From Myxococcales bacterium 68-20 (GTDB taxonomy: Bacteria; Myxococcota_A; Polyangia; Polyangiales; Polyangiaceae), in assembly GCA_001899635.1 (NCBI GenBank), contig MKVQ01000038.1:1-64000 (forward strand): a stretch of DNA of 64,000 nucleotides, given 5' to 3'. Within the stretch, counting starts at the first letter, position 1; each line of letters begins with the position of its first letter. Both the position numbers and the translations under genes were made by a program. The notes beneath the pieces were generated by a model. It was not told where the DNA came from, searched no databases, and saw nothing but the letters and a program-made list of their open reading frames with translations. Positions 53,374 through 64,000 of the stretch are shown here, piece after piece.

Positions 53374-56337
53374 ATGAGCGAGCCTTCGCGACGAGAGAAG
53401 GAAGCGGCGCCGAAACCCGAAGGGATGTCGTCGGCGGTCGTCAGCATTCCGTTGCCCCGCGTCTTCGGGCGGCTGCTCCTCCTCAAGCTCCTCGCTCGCG
53501 GGGGCATGGGCGACGTCTACCTCGCGGCGACGACCGGCATCGAAGGCGCCGAGCGTCCGATCGTCGTGAAGACGGTGCGTCGCGATCACATCCACGACGG
53601 CTCCTTTCTCGCGCGGTTTCTCGACGAGGCTCGCGTCCAGTCGCAGCTCAATCACCCTGGGGTCGCGCAGATCCTCGAGGCTTCGACGGACGAGAACGGC
53701 GAGCCGTACACCGTCGTCGAGTACGTCGAGGGTCGCTCGCTCGCGGACGTCCGCCATCGTGCGGTGCAGGTCGGTGCTCGCATCGGCTGGCCCGAGGCGA
53801 TCGCGATCGCGATCGAGATGGGCCAGGCGCTCGCTCACGTCCACGAGCGTGCGGGCGCGGACGGCACTCCCCTCGGGATCGTCCATCGTGACCTCTCTCC
53901 CCAGAACGTGATGGTCGGCTATGCCGGCGAGCTCAAGCTGATCGACTTCGGCACCGCGCGCGGGCACAACCGCCGCTGCCACACCGTCGCCGGCGTCGTG
54001 TTTGCCAAGCCCGGCTACGTCGCTCCCGAGGTCGCGCGCCAGCAGGTCGGCGACGGTCGGATCGACGTGTACGCGATGGGCGTCATGCTCTGGGAGCTCT
54101 GCGCGGGGAAGCGCCTCCTCTCCGGCGACGCGCAGAAGCACCTCGAGGAGGTCGCCGCCGGCAAGTTCGAGGTGCCGCTCCTCGCCGGGACGCGCGGCAT
54201 CCCGAAGGAGCTCGACGGCATCATCCAGAAGCTGTGCCGGAACGATCCCGACGATCGCTACTCCAGCGCCGCGCAGGCCTCGACCGAGCTCGCGCGCGTC
54301 CTCGCGCAGGCGCCGGCGGGCAAGGGTGGAGAGCGCAGCGTGCGCTCGCGAATCGGGTCCCTGATGCGCACGCTTTGGCCGCACGAGCCCGCGCGTTCTC
54401 GGGCGGAGTTCGCCAAGCTCCTCAAGCAGGCGAGGGCGCTCGGTCCGGTCAACCAGGAGACGCCGGCATCCGAGCGCTCGATGCAGATCGCGGCCGCGAC
54501 GCAGACGGCCGACCCTTCGATCCTCGCCGGCACCTCCTACCGCCTCGTCAAGAAGATCGGTGAGGGGGCGAGCGGCGAGGTGTTCGAGGCCGAGCACATC
54601 GAGCTCGGTCGCAAGTACGCCGTGAAGGTCCTCTCCGCGGCGCACGCGGCGGCGAGCGACTCGGTGGAGCGCTTCCGCCGCGAGGCGCGCGCGATCGCGT
54701 CGCTTTCGCATCCGAACCTCGTGCGCCTGCACGATTTCGGCAAGTCGCTCGACGGGCGCGTCTTCCTCGTGATGGAGCTGCTCGACGGAAAGACGCTCGA
54801 CGTCCACGCCGAGCGGTCCGGAGACACCGAGGAGCGGCGCGGAGGGTTGCCCTGGCGCGAGGCGACGAGGCTCGCCATTCAGGTGGCGCACGCGCTGGAG
54901 GCCGCGCACCTGGCGGGGCTCGTGCATCGAGATCTGAAGCCCCAGAACCTCTTCCTCACCTCGGACGGCGAGCTCAAGCTCCTCGACTTCGGCGTCGCGA
55001 TGGCGCTCGCCGACACGGCCGACTCCGAGAAGCGCCAGAAGGGCTTCGCCGTGTTCGGCACGCCCGAGTACATGGCGCCGGAGCAGGTCGCGGGCGAGCC
55101 CGTCGATGCGCGCTGCGATCTCTACGCGCTCGGCTGCGTCCTCTACGAGCTCGTCACGGGCTCGCGCCCATTCGAGGGGTCGCCCGTCGTGGTGATGGGC
55201 AAGCAGCTCCGCGAGGAGCCCACGAGCCCGCGCGTTCGTGCGCCCGAGCGCGGGCTCCCCGCCGACATCGAGAGCGTCATCATGAAGGCGCTCGCGAAGT
55301 CGAAGGATGACCGCTATCCCACGGCGCGTGCGATGCGCGAGGCGCTCGAGCATGCGCTCGTCGCTCCGGATCGCCGCCGGTCGCGTGCGAAGAAGCTCAT
55401 GTCGTTCGCGGTCCTCGCGTCTCTCGGCGTGATCGCGGCCGCGGCGTTCAAGGATCACTCGCAAGCGATCAAGGACCTCGTCTTCTCGAAGCCCGCGCAG
55501 CTGGCCGTCGTCCCGGTGGAAGCGCTCCCGGCGGCGCCTCCGGTCGAGCCGGCGCCCGCCGAGCCGACCCAGCCCGTGCCGGCGGAGGCCGCCCTTGCCA
55601 ATGCCGAGCCCGAGTCCGCGCCCGAGCCCGCGTCCGCGCCCGTCGATGCTCCCATCGCGGAGGCTTCTTCGGCGAGCTCGACACCTGCGACGCATGCGGC
55701 ACCGGCTCCGCTGAAGGCCTTGCCTTCGCCCGAGTCCGCGCCGGTGCAGTCGTCGACGTCGCGTTCGCGTGGCGAGACGAACGAGGCCGCCGCGCGCACG
55801 GCGTCTTCCTCCGACGACCGGAGCGACGATCCCGCGAAGGCGCGTCGCGAGGTCCGTCCGTCCTCGCTCCTCGTCCGTGCGTCGGCGAGGCACGAGAGCA
55901 CGGATGCGAAGGAGAAGCTCTCCGAGGCGCGTGCGCGCGCGAAGGACCGCGCGACCGATCCGCGCGCGCTGCGCGCTTGGGCGACGGCGGCCATCCAGGC
56001 CGGCGAGGTCCGTGAGGCACGTCGCGCCGCCGAGGCGTGGGCCGTGCACGACGGGGGCGCCGAGCCGCGGCTCTTCCTCGCCGCTGCACTCGAGGCGAGT
56101 GGTCGCCGCCGTGAGGCGCGCTCGGTGCTCGAGGAGTGGCTCGCGAACCATCCGGACACGCCGGAGGCCCGCAAGATGCTCCAGCGCCTCGGCGCATCGC
56201 CGGAGCCGGCGATCAAGCGCAATGGGCGAGCGCGTTCGTCGTCGTCCTCGCCGTCGTCGTCGTCGTCGTCGTCGTCCGCGCGTGCGTCGGGTCGCACCTC
56301 GCTCCATCCGCCCGATCCGGTGGCGGACGGCGAGTAG
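53374..56337 (+). CDS. Ser/Thr protein kinase with two kinase domains, TM anchor and TPR-like tail
   Basis: A 987-residue membrane protein with two complete kinase domains facing the cytoplasm. Kinase 1 has the Gly-rich loop ARGGMGDVY (41-49), lysine K66, HRD at 171-173, DFG at 191-193 and an APE motif. Kinase 2 has GEGASGEVF (396-404), lysine K418, HRD at 518-520, DFG at 538-540 and APE. A membrane segment lies at about 676-691, followed by a Pro/Ala/Ser-rich stalk and a helical segment (about 895-965). The tail ends in Ser-rich low complexity. Both kinases have all catalytic residues. The ATG at 53374 starts just before kinase 1; 53326 is an alternative. Two-domain kinases are rare even in myxobacteria. 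Confidence 0.88.
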   Translation: MSEPSRREKEAAPKPEGMSSAVVSIPLPRVFGRLLLLKLLARGGMGDVYLAATTGIEGAERPIVVKTVRRDHIHDGSFLARFLDEARVQSQLNHPGVAQILEASTDENGEPYTVVEYVEGRSLADVRHRAVQVGARIGWPEAIAIAIEMGQALAHVHERAGADGTPLGIVHRDLSPQNVMVGYAGELKLIDFGTARGHNRRCHTVAGVVFAKPGYVAPEVARQQVGDGRIDVYAMGVMLWELCAGKRLLSGDAQKHLEEVAAGKFEVPLLAGTRGIPKELDGIIQKLCRNDPDDRYSSAAQASTELARVLAQAPAGKGGERSVRSRIGSLMRTLWPHEPARSRAEFAKLLKQARALGPVNQETPASERSMQIAAATQTADPSILAGTSYRLVKKIGEGASGEVFEAEHIELGRKYAVKVLSAAHAAASDSVERFRREARAIASLSHPNLVRLHDFGKSLDGRVFLVMELLDGKTLDVHAERSGDTEERRGGLPWREATRLAIQVAHALEAAHLAGLVHRDLKPQNLFLTSDGELKLLDFGVAMALADTADSEKRQKGFAVFGTPEYMAPEQVAGEPVDARCDLYALGCVLYELVTGSRPFEGSPVVVMGKQLREEPTSPRVRAPERGLPADIESVIMKALAKSKDDRYPTARAMREALEHALVAPDRRRSRAKKLMSFAVLASLGVIAAAAFKDHSQAIKDLVFSKPAQLAVVPVEALPAAPPVEPAPAEPTQPVPAEAALANAEPESAPEPASAPVDAPIAEASSASSTPATHAAPAPLKALPSPESAPVQSSTSRSRGETNEAAARTASSSDDRSDDPAKARREVRPSSLLVRASARHESTDAKEKLSEARARAKDRATDPRALRAWATAAIQAGEVREARRAAEAWAVHDGGAEPRLFLAAALEASGRRREARSVLEEWLANHPDTPEARKMLQRLGASPEPAIKRNGRARSSSSSPSSSSSSSSARASGRTSLHPPDPVADGE

Positions 56338-56678
56338 CAGGGCGCCTCTCGATTGCGGCATCGCGACGTGTTGGTCGCTCGAGCGATCGCCGTTCTGGAT
56401 TCTACCGCGCCTCGCCCAGCGACTTTCCGCACGTGTCGAGCTCGGTGTCGCGAGCACGGGGAGGACCGGTGCCGCTCGCCCATGCGCCGACTGCGCCCAT
56501 CGGCGCGGTGACGAATCGCCGCTTGCTCGGCGTGCATCGAGGCGCCCTCGTCGCGACGTCGCGGTTCGCTACGGGGTATCGCCGTGTCTCGCCGGTCACG
56601 TATTGGCTCGAAGCTCGGCAATGAGGGCTCGGCATGTCCGATGCTCGGGGCGCCGCTCCACTCGAAAGGAGCAGGTCA
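56338..56678. other. Intergenic region without a gene
   Basis: About 340 bases between the tandem kinase and the DUF6184-like gene. No frame has consistent coding character. The ribosome-binding site aaagga (56665-56670) of the next gene is at its end. Confidence 0.4.
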
Positions 56679-57080
56679 ATGGAACGCAATTCCTGGCTAC
56701 TCGCGTGCGGCGTCGTCGTCTCGGTGACGGTCATCGGCTGTGACAAGCAGCGAGGGGAGCCCGCGATGACGACGACCACCACCGGCGCGCTCTCGCATGA
56801 CGACGCGATCATGCGGCTGGCTACGGCTAGATGCGACCGCGAGGCGGCGTGCAACGAAATCGGTGCCGGCAAGAAGTACGCGGACCGCGACGAGTGCACG
56901 CGTGAGGCCGGACAGAACGCGCGCGGTACGCTGCGCGCGGACCAGTGCGCGACGATCGATCAGGCGAAGCTCTCCGACTGTCTGAACGACATCAAGAACG
57001 AGCGCTGCAACAACCCGCTCGACACTCTCGATACGGTGACGTCGTGTACTCGAAGCAAGATGTGCGTCGAGCCGAAGTAG
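56679..57080 (+). CDS. DUF6184-like Cys-rich lipoprotein
   Basis: A 133-residue lipoprotein (signal VVVSVTVIGCDKQ). Aaaggagc precedes the ATG at 56679. The mature part has eight cysteines spaced as CDREAACNEIGAGKKY ... RDECTREAG ... ADQCATID ... LSDCLNDIKNERCNNPL ... TSCTRSKMC, with the ARCDREAACNEIG start typical of the DUF6184 lipoproteins of myxobacteria. That family is annotated with natural-product clusters, though none is visible here. Alternatively a generic disulfide-rich lipoprotein. Confidence 0.65.
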   Translation: MERNSWLLACGVVVSVTVIGCDKQRGEPAMTTTTTGALSHDDAIMRLATARCDREAACNEIGAGKKYADRDECTREAGQNARGTLRADQCATIDQAKLSDCLNDIKNERCNNPLDTLDTVTSCTRSKMCVEPK

Positions 57081-57430
57081 GGACCCGAGAGCCGCGCGTC
57101 GATGACGACGCGCATCGATGATGCGCCCCTCACGCGAGCTCGGCGCGATCGAGACGGCCAGGGGAGCGACGCCGCGATTCGCGCGATCTGCGCGATCGCG
57201 GCGATCTCTTGTTGCGGTCGCTACGTCGCTGCGGGCCGCGTGGTGGGCTTCGCCCGGCCCGAGGCAACGGTGAGCGGAAGGTCCCGCGAAGTCGCGTCGC
57301 TCGCCGCCGCAACGACCGACGCTGTTCGCGAAGACGACCGAAGCTCGCGACTCCGCTGAGCTCCTGGCAACGACACATCCGTGCGAGTGGTCTTCCGGGT
57401 GCAGAGCGGACCCGCGGGAGGTAGCTCGAC
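57081..57430. other. Intergenic region without a gene
   Basis: About 350 bases with no convincing coding frame. The ribosome-binding site gggaggtagc of the Asn-rich lipoprotein gene is at its right end. Confidence 0.4.
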
Positions 57431-58423
57431 ATGTTCAAGCTCCATCGTGTTTCGCAAGGTCGTGTTCCATTGCTCTCTGTTGCGTTCGTTGCGCTCGGGC
57501 TCGCACTCGGCGGCTGCTCGAGCCCTAGCGGAGAGAGCTCCCCGCTGGTCGCGGGCGCGCCGGCGGAGAAACCCGGACCCGAGAGTGCACCGCCGCCCGG
57601 GAGTGAGGCTCCACCTCCGCCCGCTTCGGACACCATCGCCGGCGACGTCGGATCGACCACGCCGGAGGGCGACCCGGGCGCCGCGGACAAGCCGGCGGGC
57701 GACGATCCGGCGGGCGACAAGCCGGCGGGCGACAAGCCGGCGGGCGACAAGCCGGCGGGCGACAAGCCAGCGGGCGACAAGCCAGCGGGCGACAAGCCAG
57801 CGGGCGACAAGCCGGCGGGCGACGAGCCGGTGCAGGATCCGCCCGAGGATCCCTTCGCGAACATGCCCGGGTTCGACAATCCGTTCGGGAACCAGAACCA
57901 GGATCCGTTCGGGAACAACAACAACAACAACAACCCGTTCGGGAACCAGAACCAGGATCCGTTCGGGAACAACAACAACAACAACAACCCGTTCGGGAAC
58001 AACAACAACAACAACAACCCGTTCGGGAACAACAACAACAACCCGTTCGGGAACAACAACAACAACAACCCGTTCGGGAACAACAACAACAACAACAACC
58101 CGTTCGGGAACAACAACAACAACAACCCGTTCGGCGGGAATCAGAACGATCCGTTCAACCAGAACAACCCGTTCAACCAGAACAACCCGTTCGGCGGGAA
58201 CCAGAACAACCCGTTCAACAACCCGTTCAACGCGAACAACCCCAACAGTCCGTTCAACGCGACCAACCCGAACAGCCCGTTCAGCCCCTTCAACAACCCA
58301 GCCCTCAACCCGGCTGCGAATCCGATGGGCGGCCTCGGAGGCTTTGGTGGTCTCGGCGGTCTCGGAGGCTTCGGCGGTCTCGGAGGCTTCGGCGGCGGGT
58401 GTGGTGGCATGGGCTGCCTTTGA
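57431..58423 (+). CDS. Asn-rich low-complexity lipoprotein
   Basis: A 330-residue lipoprotein (signal LGLALGGCSSP). A strong gggagg lies 10-15 bases before the ATG. The mature chain is entirely low complexity. Residues about 25-85 are Pro/Glu/Ala-rich. Residues about 87-132 are nine copies of P-A-G-D-[KDE]. Residues about 150-290 alternate runs of 4-7 Asn with N-P-F-G, plus N-Q-N-Q-D-P-F and N-P-F-N. The C-terminus is GGFGGLGG repeats ending CGGMGCL. No enzyme motif exists. Asn-rich stretches like these are prion-like in composition. It could form a surface coat or adhesive. The antisense frame is a Leu/Pro shadow. Confidence 0.75.
   Translation: MFKLHRVSQGRVPLLSVAFVALGLALGGCSSPSGESSPLVAGAPAEKPGPESAPPPGSEAPPPPASDTIAGDVGSTTPEGDPGAADKPAGDDPAGDKPAGDKPAGDKPAGDKPAGDKPAGDKPAGDKPAGDEPVQDPPEDPFANMPGFDNPFGNQNQDPFGNNNNNNNPFGNQNQDPFGNNNNNNNPFGNNNNNNNPFGNNNNNPFGNNNNNNPFGNNNNNNNPFGNNNNNNPFGGNQNDPFNQNNPFNQNNPFGGNQNNPFNNPFNANNPNSPFNATNPNSPFSPFNNPALNPAANPMGGLGGFGGLGGLGGFGGLGGFGGGCGGMGCL
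57692..57828 (+). repeat. Nine-unit 15-bp coding repeat (PAGDK)
   Basis: Nearly identical units ccggcgggcgacaag repeat in tandem; two or three have ccagcg instead of ccggcg. Such short perfect units are prone to slippage, so unit number may vary between strains. Confidence 0.85.
57878..58270 (+). repeat. Asn-run coding repeat (aac triplets with ccgttcggg)
   Basis: Runs of four to seven aac triplets alternate with ccgttcggg (N-P-F-G). The aac runs are AT-richer than anything else nearby. Slippage could change their length without a frameshift. Confidence 0.8.
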
Positions 58424-58448
58424 CGTGTGCTCGGCCGCCTCGTGCGTG

Positions 58449-58492
58449 GGGCGAGCTCGAGACGAAGCCATCGCTCCGCCTCGAGCTCGCCC
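58449..58492 (+). terminator. Hairpin after the Asn-rich lipoprotein gene
   Basis: The arms gggcgagctcgag (58449-58461) and ctcgagctcgccc (58480-58492) form a perfect 13-bp stem with an 18-base loop, 26 bases after the stop. The surrounding gap 58424-58758 otherwise shows no gene and should hold the carB promoter. Confidence 0.6.
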
Positions 58493-58758
58493 GGCCGCGA
58501 GCCAGTCTCGATGTGCGTGACACTTGCTCTCGCGGTTCCGCTTCGCGCCGCGCGGACGAGCTAGACCGGACGGAGGAAGCGCGCGCCGCGCGGCCGCCCG
58601 ACGAAGCCACACGTTCGCTCGACGAAGATCGCGGCGATACGAACGCCAGCGACGGCGAAGCTCTACAGCACTTCGCCGAGCGGTTTCGCGATCGATCGGA
58701 GTGACCCTTTCAACCCGTCCGCGAGCCTGCTAGGAGCGGCGCTCGGAAGAATAATCCG

Positions 58759-62103
<3,345 letters not shown>

Positions 62104-62171
62104 GCCCGACCGACTCGGCGTCCGAGCCCGCGTCGGGCTCACGCAACCGATCCGACGAAGCCTCACCGCGT

Positions 62172-62188
62172 GAAGCGACGAGCGCTTC
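62172..62188. terminator. Weak hairpin between carB and the NlpC/P60 gene
   Basis: A 6-bp stem (gaagcg against cgcttc) with a 5-base loop lies between the convergent genes. It is weak and lacks a T-run. Confidence 0.25.
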
Positions 62189-62208
62189 GCCGGAGGGTGA
62201 CCCTCGCG

Positions 62209-63213
62209 TCAGAGCCGGCGTGCGCCCCGGAAGTGCGTCGCCCAGAAGCTCGTCCCGTCGAGGACGAACTTCGTCATCATCGTCGGCCCCGTCATCTTCC
62301 CGTTGTTCGGCGTCGAATTGAGGAAGCGCATGTGCCCAGCGCTGTCTTTGCCGACGTAGAAGCCGACGTGATCGATCCCGCCGGTGTCGTCGTTGCGTGC
62401 GGACACGTCGAAGAAGACGAGGTCCCCGATGCGGAGGCGCTGGAGCTCGGTGGTGGTCGGTTGCTTGCCGTCGTTCGCGACCGTCAATACCCCGGTGCCG
62501 TTGGCGAGCTGGTTCTTGGAGACGCGTGGAAGGAGCCCGCCGGTGAGGAGCGCCGGCAACGTGCGGTGCCCGTACACGAGGCGGATGAAGCCCGAGCAGT
62601 CGATGCCTCGCCGGGCCGGGTTCTTCTCCGCTAGGTAGTCGTCGTAGTCGTTGCCGAAGACGTACTTCGGATCGAGCGCGGTCCCGTCGAGGTATTCCAT
62701 CCCGCTCGCCAGCACGTCGGGGCTCGTGTCCGCACGCCGAGCCGTGAGCCACGTCCTTTCGGGATCGCCGAAGCTGCCGAAGGGCTTCGAAAGGAGCCGG
62801 ACGTACTGGTCGTGCGAGACGCCGCCGCTCGCTCCTTCGGTGGGATCGCGGAACGTCCGCGGGCTCCCCGCGATGCGGACGGTGCGCGTGCCCTTGGTGA
62901 AGGACGCGATCCAGCCTCCGTCCTCGTAGACCGCCACGATGCCGTTCGGGAGCACCTTCGTCGAGATCGTCTTCGGTCCCCCGCTCACGGCGGGCGGCGC
63001 CGTTTGTTCCTCGCTCTCGGAGATCGCGGGTGGGAGCTCTTCGCTCGAAGAGCCTGCGAGCGGCCCATCGACGGGCTCGTCCCCCTCGATCTCGCCGGGC
63101 TCCTCGGTTTCCTGGGCGGTGCCGCCGGTGAGGGGGGCGCTGTCGGCGGCGCAGGCCATCACGGTCAGGGCCGAGAGCAGAGCTAGGATGGTGAGGTTGG
63201 TGGTCGTGTGCAT
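62209..63213 (-). CDS. NlpC/P60-family peptidase lipoprotein
   Basis: A 334-residue lipoprotein (signal SALTVMACAAD, lipid cysteine 21) with an acidic linker (35-80). The C-terminal domain holds the NlpC/P60 catalytic set: C206 in RRGIDCSGFIRLVYG and H282 in GGIDHVGFYVG, with H294 or N299 as possible third polar residue. These enzymes cleave gamma-D-Glu-mDAP bonds in peptidoglycan or related amide bonds. A SH3b-like or beta-rich segment (80-150) may bind cell wall. The ATG at 63213 starts the signal; the frame upstream is unlike protein. Confidence 0.88.
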   Translation of the reverse strand: MHTTTNLTILALLSALTVMACAADSAPLTGGTAQETEEPGEIEGDEPVDGPLAGSSSEELPPAISESEEQTAPPAVSGGPKTISTKVLPNGIVAVYEDGGWIASFTKGTRTVRIAGSPRTFRDPTEGASGGVSHDQYVRLLSKPFGSFGDPERTWLTARRADTSPDVLASGMEYLDGTALDPKYVFGNDYDDYLAEKNPARRGIDCSGFIRLVYGHRTLPALLTGGLLPRVSKNQLANGTGVLTVANDGKQPTTTELQRLRIGDLVFFDVSARNDDTGGIDHVGFYVGKDSAGHMRFLNSTPNNGKMTGPTMMTKFVLDGTSFWATHFRGARRL

Positions 63214-63328
63214 GGCGTCTCCGGCGAGAGCTGGAGCACCGGCCGTGCCGCCCGTTCTCGCGGCGGGTTGTGCACGATCCTCACAGTTCGTACCGGGAAG
63301 GAGCGACGCGCTGTGCGTTCGGGGATCG

Positions 63329-64000
63329 TCAGCGGCCTGGGATTGGTCGCCCGTACGGGTCGACCTGCATCCTGGCGGAGGGCTGTCGCTCCGTCGCGTC
63401 GAGGTACGCGAGCTCCTGGCTGGCGCCGTCGAGGTCGTCCCGGATCGCGATGCGGAGCCGGCGGCTCGTGGACTCGTCACGGACCGCGGCGAGCGCGGCG
63501 TCGATCCGCACGCGCGTCTCGGGCACGGGGGAGTGACGGAGCACGCGTGCGGCGGCGGCCCGGAGATCGGCCTCCGCCTCCGGGTCTTCGAGGATCGCCC
63601 AGAGGTCCTCGACGTCGAGCGAGTTGCCGCGATAGCCCGACCCGGCCGAGAGCATCTGGCCGGCCATGTCGAGGCGCACGAGCCAGTCGCGCGGGCTCTC
63701 TCCGTTGCGGCGAAGGACGTCGATCCGTCCGCTGACGTCGTTCTTCTGCGGCCCCATCCCGCGAGCGCGCTGTGCCGCTGCCGTGATCTGCGAGACCATC
63801 ATGCGCCGCTCGCTCTCCGACGGCCCGCCCATCCAGGGACGAACCTGCTCGACGATCACCGAGCGGTAGGGCTCCGGGACGACGAAGAAGAGGCTCTTGG
63901 TGTGGTCCTCGACGTGATGGATCGCCTCGTAGGGCAGCGCGAACCAGCCACGTGGAGTCTTGAGGCGAAGGCCGTCCGCGCCCATCACGACGCTCGGTTC
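63329..64000 (-). CDS. Hypothetical protein, 5'-truncated by the window edge
   Basis: The frame is open at the right edge; at least 223 codons are present. A GTG at 63988 is the first visible start but may be internal. The N-terminal part (LKTPRGWFALPYEAIHHVED, then SLFFVVPEPYRSVIVEQVRPW) resembles a PH-like beta domain. It is followed by helical segments, including DLRAAAARVLRHSPVPETRVRIDAAL. No catalytic motif or signal peptide is visible. Confidence 0.6.
   Translation of the reverse strand, partial: EPSVVMGADGLRLKTPRGWFALPYEAIHHVEDHTKSLFFVVPEPYRSVIVEQVRPWMGGPSESERRMMVSQITAAAQRARGMGPQKNDVSGRIDVLRRNGESPRDWLVRLDMAGQMLSAGSGYRGNSLDVEDLWAILEDPEAEADLRAAAARVLRHSPVPETRVRIDAALAAVRDESTSRRLRIAIRDDLDGASQELAYLDATERQPSARMQVDPYGRPIPGR

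Noticed and set aside
53359-56457. A 1032-codon minus-strand reading frame
   Set aside because: It is antisense to the tandem kinase, which has all catalytic residues in the plus frame.
57130-58125. Minus-strand frame of Leu runs and FPNG repeats
   Set aside because: It is the mirror of the Asn-rich lipoprotein repeats; the plus strand has the signal peptide and ribosome-binding site.

Overview
The window is very GC-rich bacterial DNA, with G or C at most third codon positions and long spurious antisense reading frames as a result. Several features point to a myxobacterium-like member of Myxococcota. About twenty gene products look like lipoproteins. There is a tandem-kinase Ser/Thr kinase, a large EGF-repeat secreted protease, a TatT-type TRAP transporter, and many lipoproteins with no recognisable family. 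This taxonomic call is inference from gene content. No rRNA, tRNA, CRISPR array, phage or transposase was seen.

Layout, 1-20 kb: a partial gene, 4-hydroxyphenylpyruvate dioxygenase (tyrosine catabolism), two small lipoproteins, a family-5 solute-binding lipoprotein, a PBP4-type D,D-peptidase, a papain-like lipoprotein protease, a TerB-like small protein, a 17-EGF-module zinc metalloprotease, a carboxylic acid reductase (adenylation-carrier-reductase), a DUF420 membrane protein and an RpoD-like sigma factor. Layout, 20-36 kb: an ABC exporter half-transporter, a lipid-kinase-like protein, a HEAT-like lipoprotein, a Beta_propel secreted protein, and a TRAP system split in two. tatT and dctP lie on one side, and a GTGA-overlapped dctQ-dctM pair on the other, separated by an AraC regulator and a DJ-1/PfpI lipoprotein. 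Both permeases carry unusual extensions.

Layout, 36-47 kb: accessory-looking DNA. It holds a frameshifted gene, a redox pair (a frameshifted PPOX/ferredoxin-like gene coupled by an ATGA overlap to a siderophore-interacting flavoreductase) divergent from its own AraC regulator, an FGE-fold lipoprotein, a triplicated Cys-module lipoprotein flanked by short repeats, a gene remnant, a DUF4328 membrane protein and a DUF72 protein. Layout, 47-64 kb: a MutS-like ATPase in a probable operon with a membrane-anchored protein, a MATE exporter, a CpoB-like coiled-coil/TPR lipoprotein, a Cys-rich repeat lipoprotein, the tandem kinase, a DUF6184-like lipoprotein, an Asn-rich low-complexity lipoprotein, carB (without carA), an NlpC/P60 lipoprotein and a partial gene at the right edge.

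Most genes stand alone or in pairs. Clear co-transcription signals are dctQ-dctM (4-nt overlap), the ferredoxin-like/SIP pair (4-nt overlap) and the MutS-like/membrane protein pair (5-nt gap). Several convergent gene pairs are separated by strong hairpins. The best candidates for unusual biology are the extended TRAP-T transporter, the EGF-metalloprotease, the Asn-rich prion-like lipoprotein, the triplicated CECxW lipoprotein and the two frameshifted genes.
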